Shown: positions 1 to 10,130, numbered from the stretch's first letter. The stretch is DNA of 64,000 nt from Streptomyces violaceusniger (GCA_005405945.1 BJHW01000001.1:310001-374000), one strand, 5' to 3'. The notes: generated by a model not told the origin, from the letters alone. Program-made: numbers and translations.

Positions 1-1296
1 CGATCGTGGCCTCGAACAGGTAGACATCCTGGAAGACCATGGCGACGTTCGACGTCAACCGGTTCCCGCTGATCTGGCGCACGTCCACGCCGCCGATGCG
101 AACCGCTCCCTCGTCCACGTCCCAGAAGCGGGCGATCAGCCGGGTCACGGTCGTCTTCCCCGACCCTGAAGGCCCGACGAGCGCGGTCATGCTGCCCGGT
201 GGAATGGTCACGTCGAGCCCGTCGAGGACGAGTGGGGACGTGGCGCTTCCGCCGTTTCCGCCATTTCCGGCGCCCCCGGATAGCGGAAGCGGACCCCGGA
301 CAGCTCGATGCCGGCGTCGGCCGGGCTGCGCGGTGCCGTGGGCTCAGGCAGTGACGGGGTCTGGAAGATCTCGTCCATCTGATTCAGCCTGTGCCGCACC
401 ATGCGCAGGGCTCCGCCGGCCTCGCTGAGCGCCACCACCGGCTCGCTGAACCGGACGAGCAGCACGGCGAGAGCGATGAGCTGCGCGGCATCGACCGTAC
501 CGCGCAGGGCGAGCATGGTGGTGAAGGCGATCAGTGCCGTGATCGACAGCTGGACCGTCACGCCGAACGCCCCGCGCGCGACGGTCGTCCTGCGCAACCG
601 CCGACGCCCGATGTCGTGCTGCTCGGTCATCGCCTCGTCGAGCCAGTCGTTCTCCTTCTGCGCGCGGCCGAAGGCGCGGATGACGGGCTGGGACTGGGCG
701 AACTCGAAGATGCGGTTGTTGGCCTGGGCGATGGCCTCGTCGACCACCTCGTCGGTCCTGGCGACAGCGGCGGTCGACCAGCGGTAGGTGACATGGAGGA
801 GCGGAATCGTCGCCGCCATGGCCGCGGCGAGCCGCCAGTCGAGGAACAGCATCACCACCAGCACGGTCAAAGGACTGACGATGGAGGTGATGAGGGGCTG
901 CAGCGCGTGGGCGAACAGTGTGTTGATCTCGCCGACTCCGGCCGTGGCGAGCCGTGTCAGCGGGCCGAGCCTCGCCTCGGAGAACCAACCGACGCTGAGC
1001 TGCGCGAGGCGGTCACCGAACCTGCGGTAGAGCGCGCCCGTGCTCGACACGGCGGTCGCGAAGCCTTGCTTCGCCTGTACGTAGTACGCGACACAGGTCG
1101 CGGCGGTCACCGCCCCGAGCACGCCGAGCCAGCGCGCGGCCCCTTCTTCATCGCTGTCCAGGAGCGCGCGCAGCACCGGCACCAGCAGCGCGAAGGCCGT
1201 TCCCTGAAGCGCCGCGTAGATGGTCACGGCGATGGCGTGGGACCTCATCGGGCGGATCTGGTCGGCGCCGAGGACGCGGATGAGTTGTCGGATCAC
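1..1296 (-). CDS. ABC transporter, fused permease/ATPase half-protein (partial, one frame break)
   Basis: The gene runs off the left edge. It has an N-terminal exporter-type transmembrane domain of about 300 residues, then the start of an ATPase domain with Walker A GPSGSGKTT and a Q-loop VFQD; signature and Walker B lie outside. The GTG start at 1296 overlaps the TGA of the upstream ABC gene (GTGA), with GGAGG just before it, so the two are translationally coupled. The frame breaks in a GGGG run at 234-237. One extra base restores a normal strand before Walker A, so I suspect an assembly error. With its partner it should form a heterodimer in the membrane. Confidence 0.85.
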
Positions 1297-3074
1297 AGCG
1301 CTGCCTCCGGAGCGTCGATGCGGTTGCCCTGCGCGTGCGCGCCCGACTCCGTGTAGGCCTCCCACAGGCGTCGGTACACCCCTGCCGAATCCAACAGTTC
1401 GGTGTGGGTCCCTCGCTCCGCGACGCGTCCGTGTTCGAGGACGACGATCTGGTCCGCGTCCACGATGGTGTGCAGACGGTGGGCGACGAACAGCACGGTG
1501 CGCCCGGCGATCAGGGCCGAGAGCGCGTCGTAAATGCCCGCCTCCGCCTCGGGGTCGACGAAGGCAGTGGCCTCGTCGAGCACGATGATGGGGGTATCGG
1601 CCAGCAACGCCCGTGCGATGGCGATCCGTTGGGACTCCCCGCCGGACAGCACGGCGTCCTCGCCGACCACGGAGTCGTAGCCCCGGGGCAGTTCCAGGAT
1701 ACGGTCGTGGCAGCGGGCGGCCCGCGCCGCCGCCTGGACCTCGGCGCTCGTGGCGTTCGGACGAGCCATTTTGATGTTGTCGGCGACGGTGGCCCTCAGC
1801 AGGCGAACGTCCTGGAAGACAAAGGCCACATGGCTGTACAGCTCCTGTGCGGCCATGTCGCGGAGGTCGATCCCGCCGACGCGTACGGAGCCCTGGTCGG
1901 GGTCGAAGAAGCGGGGCAGCAGCGCGGCCAAGGTTGACTTACCGGCGCCGGACGGTCCCACCAGGGCGGTGACCGTGCCGGGTTCGAGGGTGAGGTCGAT
2001 GTTCCGCAGCACGGGGCTGCCGGCGGTGTACCCGAAGGTGACGTCGTGGAACTCCGCGACGTGGCCGGACGGGGTGAGCGGCCGCTCGGGCTCGGCGAGG
2101 GTCGGCGTGGCCAGGAGTTCGGCCACGCGGTCGGCGGCCTGCCGGGCCTGGCCCAGGGCTTGGGGCGCATAGGTGACGACCACCAGGGGTGCGCTGATCG
2201 CCAGCCCCAGCAGCACAAAAGGCAGTATGTCTACGGGCCGCGTCCAGTCCGCGGCGACGAAGAGGGTGCCGCCGCCCAGAGATGCGGCGAGCATCGCGGC
2301 AGGGCTGACCGATGCGTACGCGAGCGAACTGAGCGACATCAGCGGGCCCTTGACCGCGGTGAAGGTGGTCATGTAGTCGTCCACTGCCTTGTTGAAGCGC
2401 TCGCTGGCCTTGTCACGCTGCCCGAAGGCCTTGATCACGGAGATGCCCTGGACGAACTCGATCACCGCGGTGTTGATGCCGACGATCGCTCCCGCCAGGC
2501 GCTCGTGCTGCCGTCCGCCGCGCTTGCCCGTCATGCGGAACAGCACGCCGAACACGGGTGTCGTCACCAGGGTGACCAGCGCCAGCCGCCAATCGAGGGC
2601 GAAGAGATAGACGAGTGCGGCGACCGGCGTGACCAGGGCCATCGTCAAGTCCGGCAGAGCATGGGCAACCAGGTAGTGCATGGAATCGACATCGTCGGCG
2701 AGCGCCTTCTTGACGGTCGCGCTGTTCCGGCTGGAGTACCATCCCAGCGGCACCCGGCTGAGCCGGTCGGCGATCCGGCGCCGCAGGCGGAGCTGGAACT
2801 CCATGTCCGCGTCGTGCATGAGGAGATAGCTCAGCGATTGGGCGACGAACCGCACCACCAGTGCGAGCGCCGCGGACGCGACGATCCACCACACCGTGGA
2901 CCCGTCGGGCTCGTCCGCCAGCAGGGCGACGGCCAGCGGGTAGATCGCCACGAACGACCCCAGCGAGGCGATCCCCGCGAGCGCCTGTAACGCCACTCCG
3001 GCAGTGATGCGGCCTCGCACGGGGCGCAGCAGGGCCCGCAGCGCGGCGCCTTCTTCTCTCCGGTTCACGCTCAC
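1293..3074 (-). CDS. ABC transporter, fused permease/ATPase half-protein
   Basis: Complete half-transporter of about 593 residues: six-helix domain (about residues 20-310), then an ATPase with Walker A GPSGAGKST, signature LSGGESQRIAIARAL, Walker B IIVLDEATAFVD and H-loop AHRLHT. The FVDPEAEA stretch after Walker B resembles the YbtP/YbtQ and IrtA/IrtB siderophore importers, which keep an exporter fold. Import of a ferric siderophore is therefore possible, but drug or metabolite export is equally open. The GTG at 3074 is chosen because a GGAGG lies nine bases upstream; a start at 3119 is possible. A TetR gene upstream is the likely regulator. Confidence 0.85.
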   Translation of the reverse strand: MSVNRREEGAALRALLRPVRGRITAGVALQALAGIASLGSFVAIYPLAVALLADEPDGSTVWWIVASAALALVVRFVAQSLSYLLMHDADMEFQLRLRRRIADRLSRVPLGWYSSRNSATVKKALADDVDSMHYLVAHALPDLTMALVTPVAALVYLFALDWRLALVTLVTTPVFGVLFRMTGKRGGRQHERLAGAIVGINTAVIEFVQGISVIKAFGQRDKASERFNKAVDDYMTTFTAVKGPLMSLSSLAYASVSPAAMLAASLGGGTLFVAADWTRPVDILPFVLLGLAISAPLVVVTYAPQALGQARQAADRVAELLATPTLAEPERPLTPSGHVAEFHDVTFGYTAGSPVLRNIDLTLEPGTVTALVGPSGAGKSTLAALLPRFFDPDQGSVRVGGIDLRDMAAQELYSHVAFVFQDVRLLRATVADNIKMARPNATSAEVQAAARAARCHDRILELPRGYDSVVGEDAVLSGGESQRIAIARALLADTPIIVLDEATAFVDPEAEAGIYDALSALIAGRTVLFVAHRLHTIVDADQIVVLEHGRVAERGTHTELLDSAGVYRRLWEAYTESGAHAQGNRIDAPEAAL

Positions 3075-3276
3075 GGCCTCGCCCCTCCGCGCCGGACCGG
3101 GCCGCCCGCTGCGCCGCACGGCATGCCGTCGACATCGCGTTGAGCCTCGTCCGGCCCGCGGTCGGCCCCGGTGCCACTCTCATCGATATGAAGAACTCTC
3201 GCGCACACACTTTACAACACCCTGTCAGAAAGTAGGAGGCACCTGCCCCCGGACCTGTGGGCGAGGTCGTGCGACG

Positions 3277-3993
3277 TCAGCGGGCCAGCGACGCCACGCC
3301 GAGCAGGAACAGATTCAGCTTCCGCTCGAACCAGTCCGCCGAGGGCCCCGATACGGCCTCGGCCAGCACGTCGCGCAGACGCGGGTCGAAGGCGCCCAAC
3401 CACGGTTCGATCAGCTCGCGCCGCCGTGACTGCACGGCGTCGACGGTCTGTTCACCGGCCGCGCCCGGCGCGGCCGCCCCGTCGTCCCCGTCGTCCCGTA
3501 CCGGTGGGACCGCCAGAAACGCCTGGATAACGAGTTCGGCCAGCATATCCACGATCAGGGCTGCGTCCTGCGGTGCGAACCCGAAACGCAGCAGGGCGAC
3601 GCCGGTACGGTTGTCGCGGTCCACCAGCGCCGGGCCGGTGAGCCGCAGCGCGGTGATCTCCTTGGCGAGCCCTGGATTCGCGGCGTGCAGACGCCAGTGC
3701 GCCCAGGCCGTCGCGGTGAGGAAGGCACGCCAGTCGTCGCCGGGCTCGGGCCACTCGATGGCGCGGACGGCGTGATCGGCCGCCGCGGCGGCGAGGGCGT
3801 CCCGGCTGGGGAAGTAGCGGTACAGCGTGGAGTGCGAGACACCGAGTCGCTCCGCGACGGCGGACATGGACAGACCGGAGAACCCAATGCTCAGAGCCGC
3901 GCCGATGACGGCCTCCTGGTCGGCCATCGGCGGACGGCCCATCCGCCGCGGCCGTGCACCCGCACCGGCCGCTTCCGCTCGCCGCGCTCCCAT
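3277..3993 (-). CDS. TetR/AcrR family transcriptional regulator
   Basis: About 238 residues. The N-terminal helix-turn-helix reads MSAVAERLGVSHSTLYRYF, a standard TetR recognition helix, and the C-terminal half is an alpha-helical ligand and dimerisation domain. The ATG at 3993 is preceded by AAGGAAAGGTGG. The basic, glycine-rich leader GARPRRMGRPP is usual for the family. The gene stands about 200 bases upstream of the ABC pair in the same direction, so it probably represses that pair and responds to a transported compound. The C-terminal domain gives no clue to the ligand. Confidence 0.85.
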   Translation of the reverse strand: MGARRAEAAGAGARPRRMGRPPMADQEAVIGAALSIGFSGLSMSAVAERLGVSHSTLYRYFPSRDALAAAAADHAVRAIEWPEPGDDWRAFLTATAWAHWRLHAANPGLAKEITALRLTGPALVDRDNRTGVALLRFGFAPQDAALIVDMLAELVIQAFLAVPPVRDDGDDGAAAPGAAGEQTVDAVQSRRRELIEPWLGAFDPRLRDVLAEAVSGPSADWFERKLNLFLLGVASLAR

Positions 3994-4075
3994 CCGAATC
4001 CACCTTTCCTTGCGCCGGAAAGGCGACGATACCGGCAGCGGAGGCATCCGTGGCCCGGCGCAGAGGCCGCAGCGG

Positions 4076-4300
4076 CTATTGCCGCACCGGAACCCCCACA
4101 GGGATCCCGCCCTCGAGTAGCCATTTGGCGACAATGGCCGCCCTGCTCCGCACACCATACCGGTCATAGAGGCGCTGCAGGTGGGAATCAACCGTGCGAA
4201 CGGACATACCGAGAAGTTTGGCTATCTCTTTGTCACGATGACCATTGGCGATGAGAGAGAGAATCTCGATCTGCCGCGGACTGAGCTGCATTGCCATCAT
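4076..4300 (-). CDS. Small LuxR-type helix-turn-helix protein
   Basis: A stand-alone GerE/LuxR DNA-binding domain of about 74 residues. LSPRQIEILSLIANGHRDKE is the classic start of this domain, and the recognition helix region is MSVRTVDSHLQRLYDRYG. No receiver, PAS or ATPase domain is attached. Such short LuxR proteins are common in streptomycetes and usually act as orphan regulators. Start candidates are TTG 4312, ATG 4300 and ATG 4291; 4300 is a compromise because the upstream ribosome-binding sequence is weak. Confidence 0.75.
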   Translation of the reverse strand: MMAMQLSPRQIEILSLIANGHRDKEIAKLLGMSVRTVDSHLQRLYDRYGVRSRAAIVAKWLLEGGIPVGVPVRQ

Positions 4301-4312
4301 CCTTACGCTCAA

Positions 4313-4852
4313 CCCTCTCGGACTCGAATCGACTCAATGACGACAGTCACACGGCGCCGCGTGAGCGACCGGAGCACGGAGGGATGAAGCTTTTCCATCC
4401 CACACCCCTCCGGACGATCGCAAGTGAAGCCATCAAGGACATTTACCGAAGGTAAGGTGCACCTCGCACGCGGTCAAGCACTCATATTGCTCTTAGGAGC
4501 TGCACAGAATCGACGTGGTGCCCCTGCCCCGGCGCTCGTTGACCTGGTAAGCAGGCGGAGCTGGGCACCGGGGACGGCGGGCGCTCCTACGGACGATCAG
4601 CCGCATGCCCGCCGGAACTCGGCTCGTGCCTGCCGGTCGGCGAGAGCCTGGGCCACGAGGACGGCGACGGGCCTGCGGTGCGATAGGTTCCCGTGCTCGA
4701 AGTATGGCGAAGCATTGAACCTATTGTCCGCCGGAAGACGGAGCCGAATCCTATACACTTAAAGCTCCTTAACGAGTCCCGCAATCCGACGCGTTATCGG
4801 CACGCATTCGCCGGAAGCCACAACCCATCGCGTCCTCAAGGCCGGAGGAATC
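4313..4852. other. Intergenic region upstream of the oxidoreductase
   Basis: About 540 bases between divergent genes, less GC-rich than the coding DNA around it, especially at 4690-4800. It must hold the promoters of the small LuxR gene and the oxidoreductase. I see no convincing ORF, no strong terminator hairpin and no clear -35/-10 pair. Confidence 0.4.
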
Positions 4853-5836
4853 ATGGCGACACAAGCAATAGTAGTGGGCGAGTACGGAGGGCCAGAGGTC
4901 CTCGAAGTGGTCGAGACACCGGTCCGCGAGCCGGGGCCGTGCGAAATCCGGGTGACCGTGGATGCGGTGGGCGTGAACTTCCGCGACATCTACCAGCGCA
5001 CAGGCATCTCCGCCCAGGAGACTCCGTTCGTGCTCGGCCTCGAGGGCGCCGGGACGGTCAACGCGCTCGGGGAGGGCGTGACCGAGCTCGCCGTAGGACA
5101 GCGGGTCGCCTGGGCGGACGCCCCGGGGAGCTATGCGGGGGAAGTGGTACTCCATGCCGAACGGGCCGTTCCCCTGCCCGAGGGAGTACCTACCGACGTC
5201 GCGGCCGCCGCGCTGGCACAAGGCATGACGGCCCATTACCTGACGCACTCCACCTACCCGGTCCAGGCCGGTGACACCGTGCTGGTCCACGCCGCGGCAG
5301 GAGGCACCGGCCTGCTGCTCGTCCAGCTCGCCAAGCACCTCGGCGCCCGGGTCCTCGCCACCGTTTCCACCGACGACAAGGAGCGCCTCGCCCGCGGCGC
5401 CGGAGCCGACGAGGTGATCCGGTACGACGAGCTGAGCTGCGCAGAACTCGCGGCCGAGGCCCGCCGCCGGACCGATGGCGAGGGCGTTGGAGTTGTGTAC
5501 GACGGCGTCGGCGCGGCAACCTTCGAGGCGAGCCTAGCCAGCCTGCGCCCTCGCGGGATGCTGGTCCTGTTCGGCGCCGCCAGCGGCATGGTTCCGCCGT
5601 TCGACCTTCAGCGGCTCATCGGAGCCGGCTCGCTGTTCGTCACCCGGCCCATCGGCGCCCACTACCTCGCTACGCGCGAGGAGCTGTGCGAGCGCGCCGA
5701 CGCGGTACTGAGCTGGATCCAGGAGGGCACTCTCGACATCCGCATCGGCGGCCGCTATCCGCTGGCGAAGGCGGCCGAGGCCCACATCGCCCTCGCGTCC
5801 CGTCGCACCACCGGCAAGCTGTTGCTGATCCCCTGA
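4853..5836 (+). CDS. NADPH:quinone oxidoreductase, zinc-independent MDR family
   Basis: 327 residues, the usual length. The N-terminal GroES-like domain (VGVNFRDIYQRTG) lacks the structural zinc cysteines, as in the quinone reductase branch. The nucleotide-binding motif is AAAGGTGLLLVQLAKHLGA, near residue 145, and VVYDGVGAATFEASL matches the family. It probably passes electrons from NADPH to quinones or reactive enones in the cytosol. The ATG at 4853 follows GGAGGAATC. It appears to be transcribed alone. Confidence 0.88.
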   Translation: MATQAIVVGEYGGPEVLEVVETPVREPGPCEIRVTVDAVGVNFRDIYQRTGISAQETPFVLGLEGAGTVNALGEGVTELAVGQRVAWADAPGSYAGEVVLHAERAVPLPEGVPTDVAAAALAQGMTAHYLTHSTYPVQAGDTVLVHAAAGGTGLLLVQLAKHLGARVLATVSTDDKERLARGAGADEVIRYDELSCAELAAEARRRTDGEGVGVVYDGVGAATFEASLASLRPRGMLVLFGAASGMVPPFDLQRLIGAGSLFVTRPIGAHYLATREELCERADAVLSWIQEGTLDIRIGGRYPLAKAAEAHIALASRRTTGKLLLIP

Positions 5837-6020
5837 CCGACATGCCCGACCGGGCCGGGGGTGGGTGGCGGCGACGGCCTGCACACCGCGCCCCAGGCCG
5901 TCCGCCGTCGACAGTCACGGTAGGGTGCTGCCCATGTGCGCGGCGATATCATGGCCCCTCTGACCGGCCTTGTGGCATGCCGAGTTCCGCATCAAGGGCG
6001 CAGACGTGGGTGAGGCTTTC

Positions 6021-6868
6021 GTGACCACTGTGGAGGACACGGCCGACACCGTGCCGAACTCCGTCGGGGCGATCATGGTCGCCAACTTCCCCCTCTCCCC
6101 CGGGCAATGGCTCCCCGCGCACAGCCACACCCATCACCAGTTGGCCTTGACCCGCAGCGACGTGCTGGGGGTCGGCGTCGGAGACGACTACTGGGTCTTG
6201 CCGCCCAATCGGGCACTGTGGCTGCCGGCCGGTGTGGTGCACCGGACCGGCGCGACCCGCGACGCCGTGCTATGCAGTCTCTACCTCGACCCGGAGCGGT
6301 GCAGCCTGAACTGGACCGAGCCCACGCCGGTCGGGGTCGACGGGCTGCTGGCGGAGCTGATCGGTTACCTGGACCGGGAGGATCTCGCGGACGACGCGCG
6401 GCTGCGGGCCGAGGCGGTCGTGCTGGATCTGCTGAGTCCCGTGCCGGTCACCCCGCTTGACGTACCCCACCCCCGTGACGACCGCGTGAGAGCCGTAGCG
6501 AACGCGTTGCTCCGCAACGCCGCGGACAGGCGGAGCCTGGAGGCTCACGCACGGGCCGTCGGGGTGAGCCGCCGGACCATGACGCGGCTCTTCATGCAGG
6601 ACACCGGCATGACCTTCGACCGCTGGCGCACCCACCTGCGGCTGCGTGCCGCGCTGCCGCTCCTGGCCGAGGGCTGTCCCGTGTCCCAAGTCGCGCATGC
6701 GGTGGGCTATACGACGGCGAGCGCGTTCCTCGCGGCGTTCAGGAGGACCCTCGGCACTGCCCCGGGGCGTTACCTCAAGGGGATCTCGCCCCCGCCGCGG
6801 AGTCCGGGACTCGGGTACGGGCGAGGACGCCGACTGACGAACTGTCCCCTCCAGGAGACCTCATATGA
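6021..6868 (+). CDS. AraC family transcriptional regulator with cupin sensor (frame break near the 3' end)
   Basis: The N-terminal cupin carries PAHSHTHHQLAL and WLPAGVVHR; the C-terminal AraC domain has two helix-turn-helices (RRTMTRLFMQDTGMTFDRW and PVSQVAHAVGYTTASAF). As written, the frame runs 240 codons past the domain with no stop. Adding one C to the run at 6789-6793 ends the protein at TGA 6866-6868, overlapping the ATG of the next ORF as ATGA. That is a natural operon junction and I take it as the true end. The GTG at 6021 is chosen for the upstream GGTGAGG; a TTG at 5970 is the longer option. Confidence 0.75.
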
Positions 6869-7050
6869 AACTTCTCGTATCTCCGGAAGCCCGGGGACTC
6901 GGGGTGCGCCACTCCCGAGCGTGGCGGCTTACCGCCGACACCTCGCTGCTCGGCGGGGACGGCCTGACCGCCGAGCAGGTGGCCGCCGCCTGTCGGAAAG
7001 TCGTAGAGGCTGCGCTACGGCCGTCTCTCGGCCTCATGTCACGCGGCTGA
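6865..7050 (+). CDS. Small hypothetical protein, 61 residues
   Basis: Begins at ATG 6865 with AGGAGA seven bases upstream. The start overlaps the corrected stop of the AraC gene, which suggests coupling. The peptide has a basic N-terminal half and an amphipathic helix (AEQVAAACRKVVEAALRP). No family is recognised. It could be a small regulator or the N-terminal remnant of a larger protein. The downstream gene is convergent and 50 bases away. Confidence 0.45.
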   Translation: MKLLVSPEARGLGVRHSRAWRLTADTSLLGGDGLTAEQVAAACRKVVEAALRPSLGLMSRG

Positions 7051-7100
7051 GATACTGCCCCGCCTCGCCTGGTGCAACGGCACGGGCGGCGGTGATGAAC

Positions 7101-7562
7101 TCAGAAGCTCAGGACCAAGGCGTACACGCTCTGCTCGCCCGCGAACCAGCGCATGGGATGGCCAAAGGCGCCACGGGCTGTCCGGGGGCACGGAACGACG
7201 CCCAGGTCGGTGTAGTCGCCGTGCCGGAACAGAACGTCCCGAAGCGCCTCGTGGGAGCGAGGAGGCATTGGGTGGCCGGAAAGAGCCGCTGCGATTCCGG
7301 CCGGAAGCGTGCCCAGCACCGTGCCTTCCCATGCGAAGACGCGTGCCCGGGAATCACCGAGAGCGGCCCGCTCTTGGATCTGTACGTGTGCGCGTTCCGC
7401 ACCGCTCAAGATCAGGGCCCACAGAGTGCCCTCCACCAGGTCACGCGGGAGGCCGTACAAGTGTCTCGCCACCACGTCCGGACTTCCGGCGAAGGCGTGG
7501 AACTCCACACCGGCGTGAACAAGCGAGCTGTCGGGGGACACGGACCCATCCGCCACGGTCAT
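7101..7562 (-). CDS. Hypothetical protein, paralogue of the protein at 10131-10619
   Basis: About 153 residues, soluble, no signal peptide. Residues around HAFAGSPDVVARHLYGLP align with HTFLGSPETVVQHLAGLP in the protein at 10131-10619, followed in both by a hydrophobic strand and an E-R motif (QIQER / IFERF); both end in a short hydrophobic strand. The two are clearly related, but I do not recognise the family. The ATG at 7562 is chosen because GAGGCGAG precedes it; 7604 is an alternative. It is convergent with the AraC pair and divergent from the LysR gene. Confidence 0.65.
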   Translation of the reverse strand: MTVADGSVSPDSSLVHAGVEFHAFAGSPDVVARHLYGLPRDLVEGTLWALILSGAERAHVQIQERAALGDSRARVFAWEGTVLGTLPAGIAAALSGHPMPPRSHEALRDVLFRHGDYTDLGVVPCPRTARGAFGHPMRWFAGEQSVYALVLSF

Positions 7563-7754
7563 CGTTCTCGCCTCACTCACCTGGGTCGTTGATACGGCGA
7601 TCACCGCTTTCCAGCTTCGCCCATCCGGGTGCGACGCCTGTGATCCACCCTAGAGTCACTCAGAGGAAACGGGCAGCCGCGACGATCCCTGTCCGTTGTT
7701 TCCACCACGGCGCGCGGCCTGCGCCCCGGGCACGTGCGGCTATACGCTCGCCTC

Positions 7755-8659
7755 ATGCTGGACTTCGATCGCCTCCGGGTGCTGATCGCCGTTGCGGAGC
7801 AAGGGTCCATGACGGGGGCGGCGACCGTGCTGTGCCGCACCCAGCCGGCCGTGTCCCGCCAGATAGCCGCCTTGGAGCGGCAGACCGGCACCCGCCTGCT
7901 GGTGCGGGATCCCTCCGGTGTGCGGCTGACACCGGCCGGTGAACTGCTGGTCATTCACACCAGAGGGATGATGGAGCGGATGCGGCGAGCGGAGACCCAG
8001 CTGGCGGCCCTGAACAGCGAAACGGGGCGCGGACCCCGCATCGGCTCGTTTGGCAGTGCGAACACCACACTGGTCCCCCACGCCGTGGTCGAGTTCATCC
8101 GGCGCCACCCTCGGTCGGCGCCACCGGTGGTTTCCGCCGCCCATCCCGAAACGCACGTAACGGTTCTGCGATCGGGAGAGTTGGACCTCGCGCTGGTCAC
8201 CGAATGGGACCTCGCGCACCAGAACCTGGACGGGATCGAGCTGATCCCGCTGGTCGAAGACGAGCTGCTCCTGGCCCTGGCACGGGATCACCCCCGTGCG
8301 CGTGGGCGCGTGCGACTGGCAGATGTACGCGCCGAGGTGTGGATCGACGGGGCTCACCCCGACTGTCTCGGTCCGCTGGAAGGGCTGCTCGGGGGCCCAG
8401 AACCGATGCGGACATCATCCAGTGCGACGATTGGACGGCCAAACAGGGACTGGTCGCCTACGGCGCGGGCGTCATGCTCTTCCCCGCACTCGCCCGCCAC
8501 ACCGTCCGGCCCGACATCGTCCTGACCCGTCTCGACGGTGAACTCCCCAGGCGGCGCATCTACCTCGCGTGCCCGGACGGTGGCAAGAGGGTTCCCCAGG
8601 TCGCCGCACTGATCGACGTGATACAGGAGGCAGCTCAGCGTTGGGCCGTCTCATCGTGA
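7755..8659 (+). CDS. LysR family transcriptional regulator (one frame break)
   Basis: The N-terminal winged helix-turn-helix reads LRVLIAVAEQGSMTGAAT and TQPAVSRQIAALERQTG; the effector-binding domain follows. The frame breaks in a GGGGG run at 8391-8395. Adding one G joins it smoothly to a C-terminal part containing LVAYGAGVMLFPALA, giving about 301 residues, normal for LysR. The missing base is probably an assembly error. The gene diverges from the hypothetical protein gene at 7562 and its 3' end overlaps the convergent MFS gene by about 25 bases. Confidence 0.8.
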
Positions 8660-9873
8660 AAGCGCCCGGTTTCGCCTCCGCCACTGGTACGACGCTCCGG
8701 ACGACTCGCCGCGAGGGCCATTGAACCCGCGGCGACCAGTGCGGCAGTCGCCGCCACTACCATGCCCAGGCCGGGGGAGGCGTATTGGATGGCGAGTCCG
8801 GCCACGAAACTGCCGGTCGCGAACCCCACCCAGTTGGAGGCGACGAGTACCGCGAATGCCTGGGAGCGAGCGGATACGGCCGAGTACCTGCCGACCAGCA
8901 ACGTCTCGATGGCGTCGGCCGGGCCGTTGACGAAGCCCACGAGCAGCAGCAGGATTCCGGTGAGAGGTGCGGCCGGACCCATGCCCAGGGCCAGAATCGC
9001 CGCCCCGTAAAGAAGTAGCACCGCCGCGAGTTGCGCGGGTGCGGAGCCGGGCAGTCTCAGCCCGCCGTAACAAAAGCTTCCCAGCGTGCCACCGCAGGCC
9101 AGGGCTGCCATGAGGAGTCCGGCGCTGGCGTCGAGTTCGTCGGCGCGAGCCACCACGGACACCTGCAGTCCACCGATTGCGAAGGCGGCTGCCGCAACCA
9201 CCATCTGGATGTGAAGCTGCCGCCGGTTCCAGTCCAGACGCAGTCCGGGCCCGGCCAGGCCCGGGCGTTCACGGTCCATGGCCTCCACCGCGGGGGCCGC
9301 TCGAAGCCACCACACACCGAGCGAGGACACGACCGCGGTGATCACGATGGCGTAGACCGCGGGCAGGACGGCCACGATGGCGGCGACGAGCAGTGGGCCG
9401 CCCACGAAGACCGCCTCGGTCATCAGTCCCGACAGCGCGAAGAGGCTGCGCCGGTCATCCTCTCCGGGAACGACCTCCATGAGTACCGCGTTTGACACCG
9501 CCGCGGCCGGCGGGGTGGCGGCACCGGCCAGAAAGGCGGTCGAGACGAGCAGCGGCGGCCACGCCGTGGTGACGGCCGCCACCACGAAGAGCCCGAAGAA
9601 GAACGACTGCAGGGAAGTCGCCCATGCCAACGCGGCTCGAGGGCCGCGCCGATCGGCGATGCGACCCCACAGCGGTGAGGTGAAAGCCAGCGCGATGGCA
9701 TAGGCGCCGGAGACAAAGCCCGCTTGGGCATAACTTCCGCTGGCGTCCTCGGCGACCAGGAGCAACGCCAGGCTGACCATACCCGCCAACATGCGGCAGG
9801 CGAAGGCGGCCAGAATGACGCGGGCCGCACCGGGGTGAGCGAGCGCGACCTGATAGCGCGCCATAACGATCAT
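8635..9873 (-). CDS. MFS transporter
   Basis: 412 residues with about twelve hydrophobic segments. The loop between helices 2 and 3 reads GRIADRRGPRAALAWATS, the major facilitator motif. It resembles efflux-type MFS proteins, so export of a small molecule is the default reading. The ATG at 9873 is preceded by GGGGGGAGG. No substrate can be named. It lies between the two paralogous unknown proteins. Confidence 0.82.
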   Translation of the reverse strand: MIVMARYQVALAHPGAARVILAAFACRMLAGMVSLALLLVAEDASGSYAQAGFVSGAYAIALAFTSPLWGRIADRRGPRAALAWATSLQSFFFGLFVVAAVTTAWPPLLVSTAFLAGAATPPAAAVSNAVLMEVVPGEDDRRSLFALSGLMTEAVFVGGPLLVAAIVAVLPAVYAIVITAVVSSLGVWWLRAAPAVEAMDRERPGLAGPGLRLDWNRRQLHIQMVVAAAAFAIGGLQVSVVARADELDASAGLLMAALACGGTLGSFCYGGLRLPGSAPAQLAAVLLLYGAAILALGMGPAAPLTGILLLLVGFVNGPADAIETLLVGRYSAVSARSQAFAVLVASNWVGFATGSFVAGLAIQYASPGLGMVVAATAALVAAGSMALAASRPERRTSGGGETGRFHDETAQR

Positions 9874-10130
9874 CTCGGCTGCCTCCCCCCAACGGCCGGC
9901 TTGCGAGGGCCGGACAGTTACCAAAAGCCCGCCTGAATCATGAGGCTCGGGTGATGGGAGGTCAAATTACCTCTGCTAAGGGGGGTATGTTCTGCGCGCA
10001 TAGCCGCTGTGAGCTGCGGCGCTGTTCTTCCACTGACCGGGGAATTTCGGACGCGACAGGTCTCGAAGAACGGCGATAGCTTTGATGTCGCTCCAGCGAC
10101 CCATCCGAAAAAGCAGGAGGTATCGCTGCA
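9874..10130. promoter_or_regulatory. Divergent promoter region, MFS versus hypothetical gene
   Basis: About 257 non-coding bases between divergent starts. It is less GC-rich in places and ends with AGCAGGAGG before the ATG at 10131. It should hold both promoters; no operator could be assigned by eye. Confidence 0.4.

Noticed and set aside
3201..3240. Possible TetR operator upstream of the ABC genes (TTTACA...TGTCAG)
   Set aside because: The arms match at only about four of six positions; too weak to call.
6870..7592. C-terminal extension of the AraC protein by 240 residues
   Set aside because: It overlaps a real minus-strand gene, lacks conserved sequence, and disappears when one C is added at 6789-6793.
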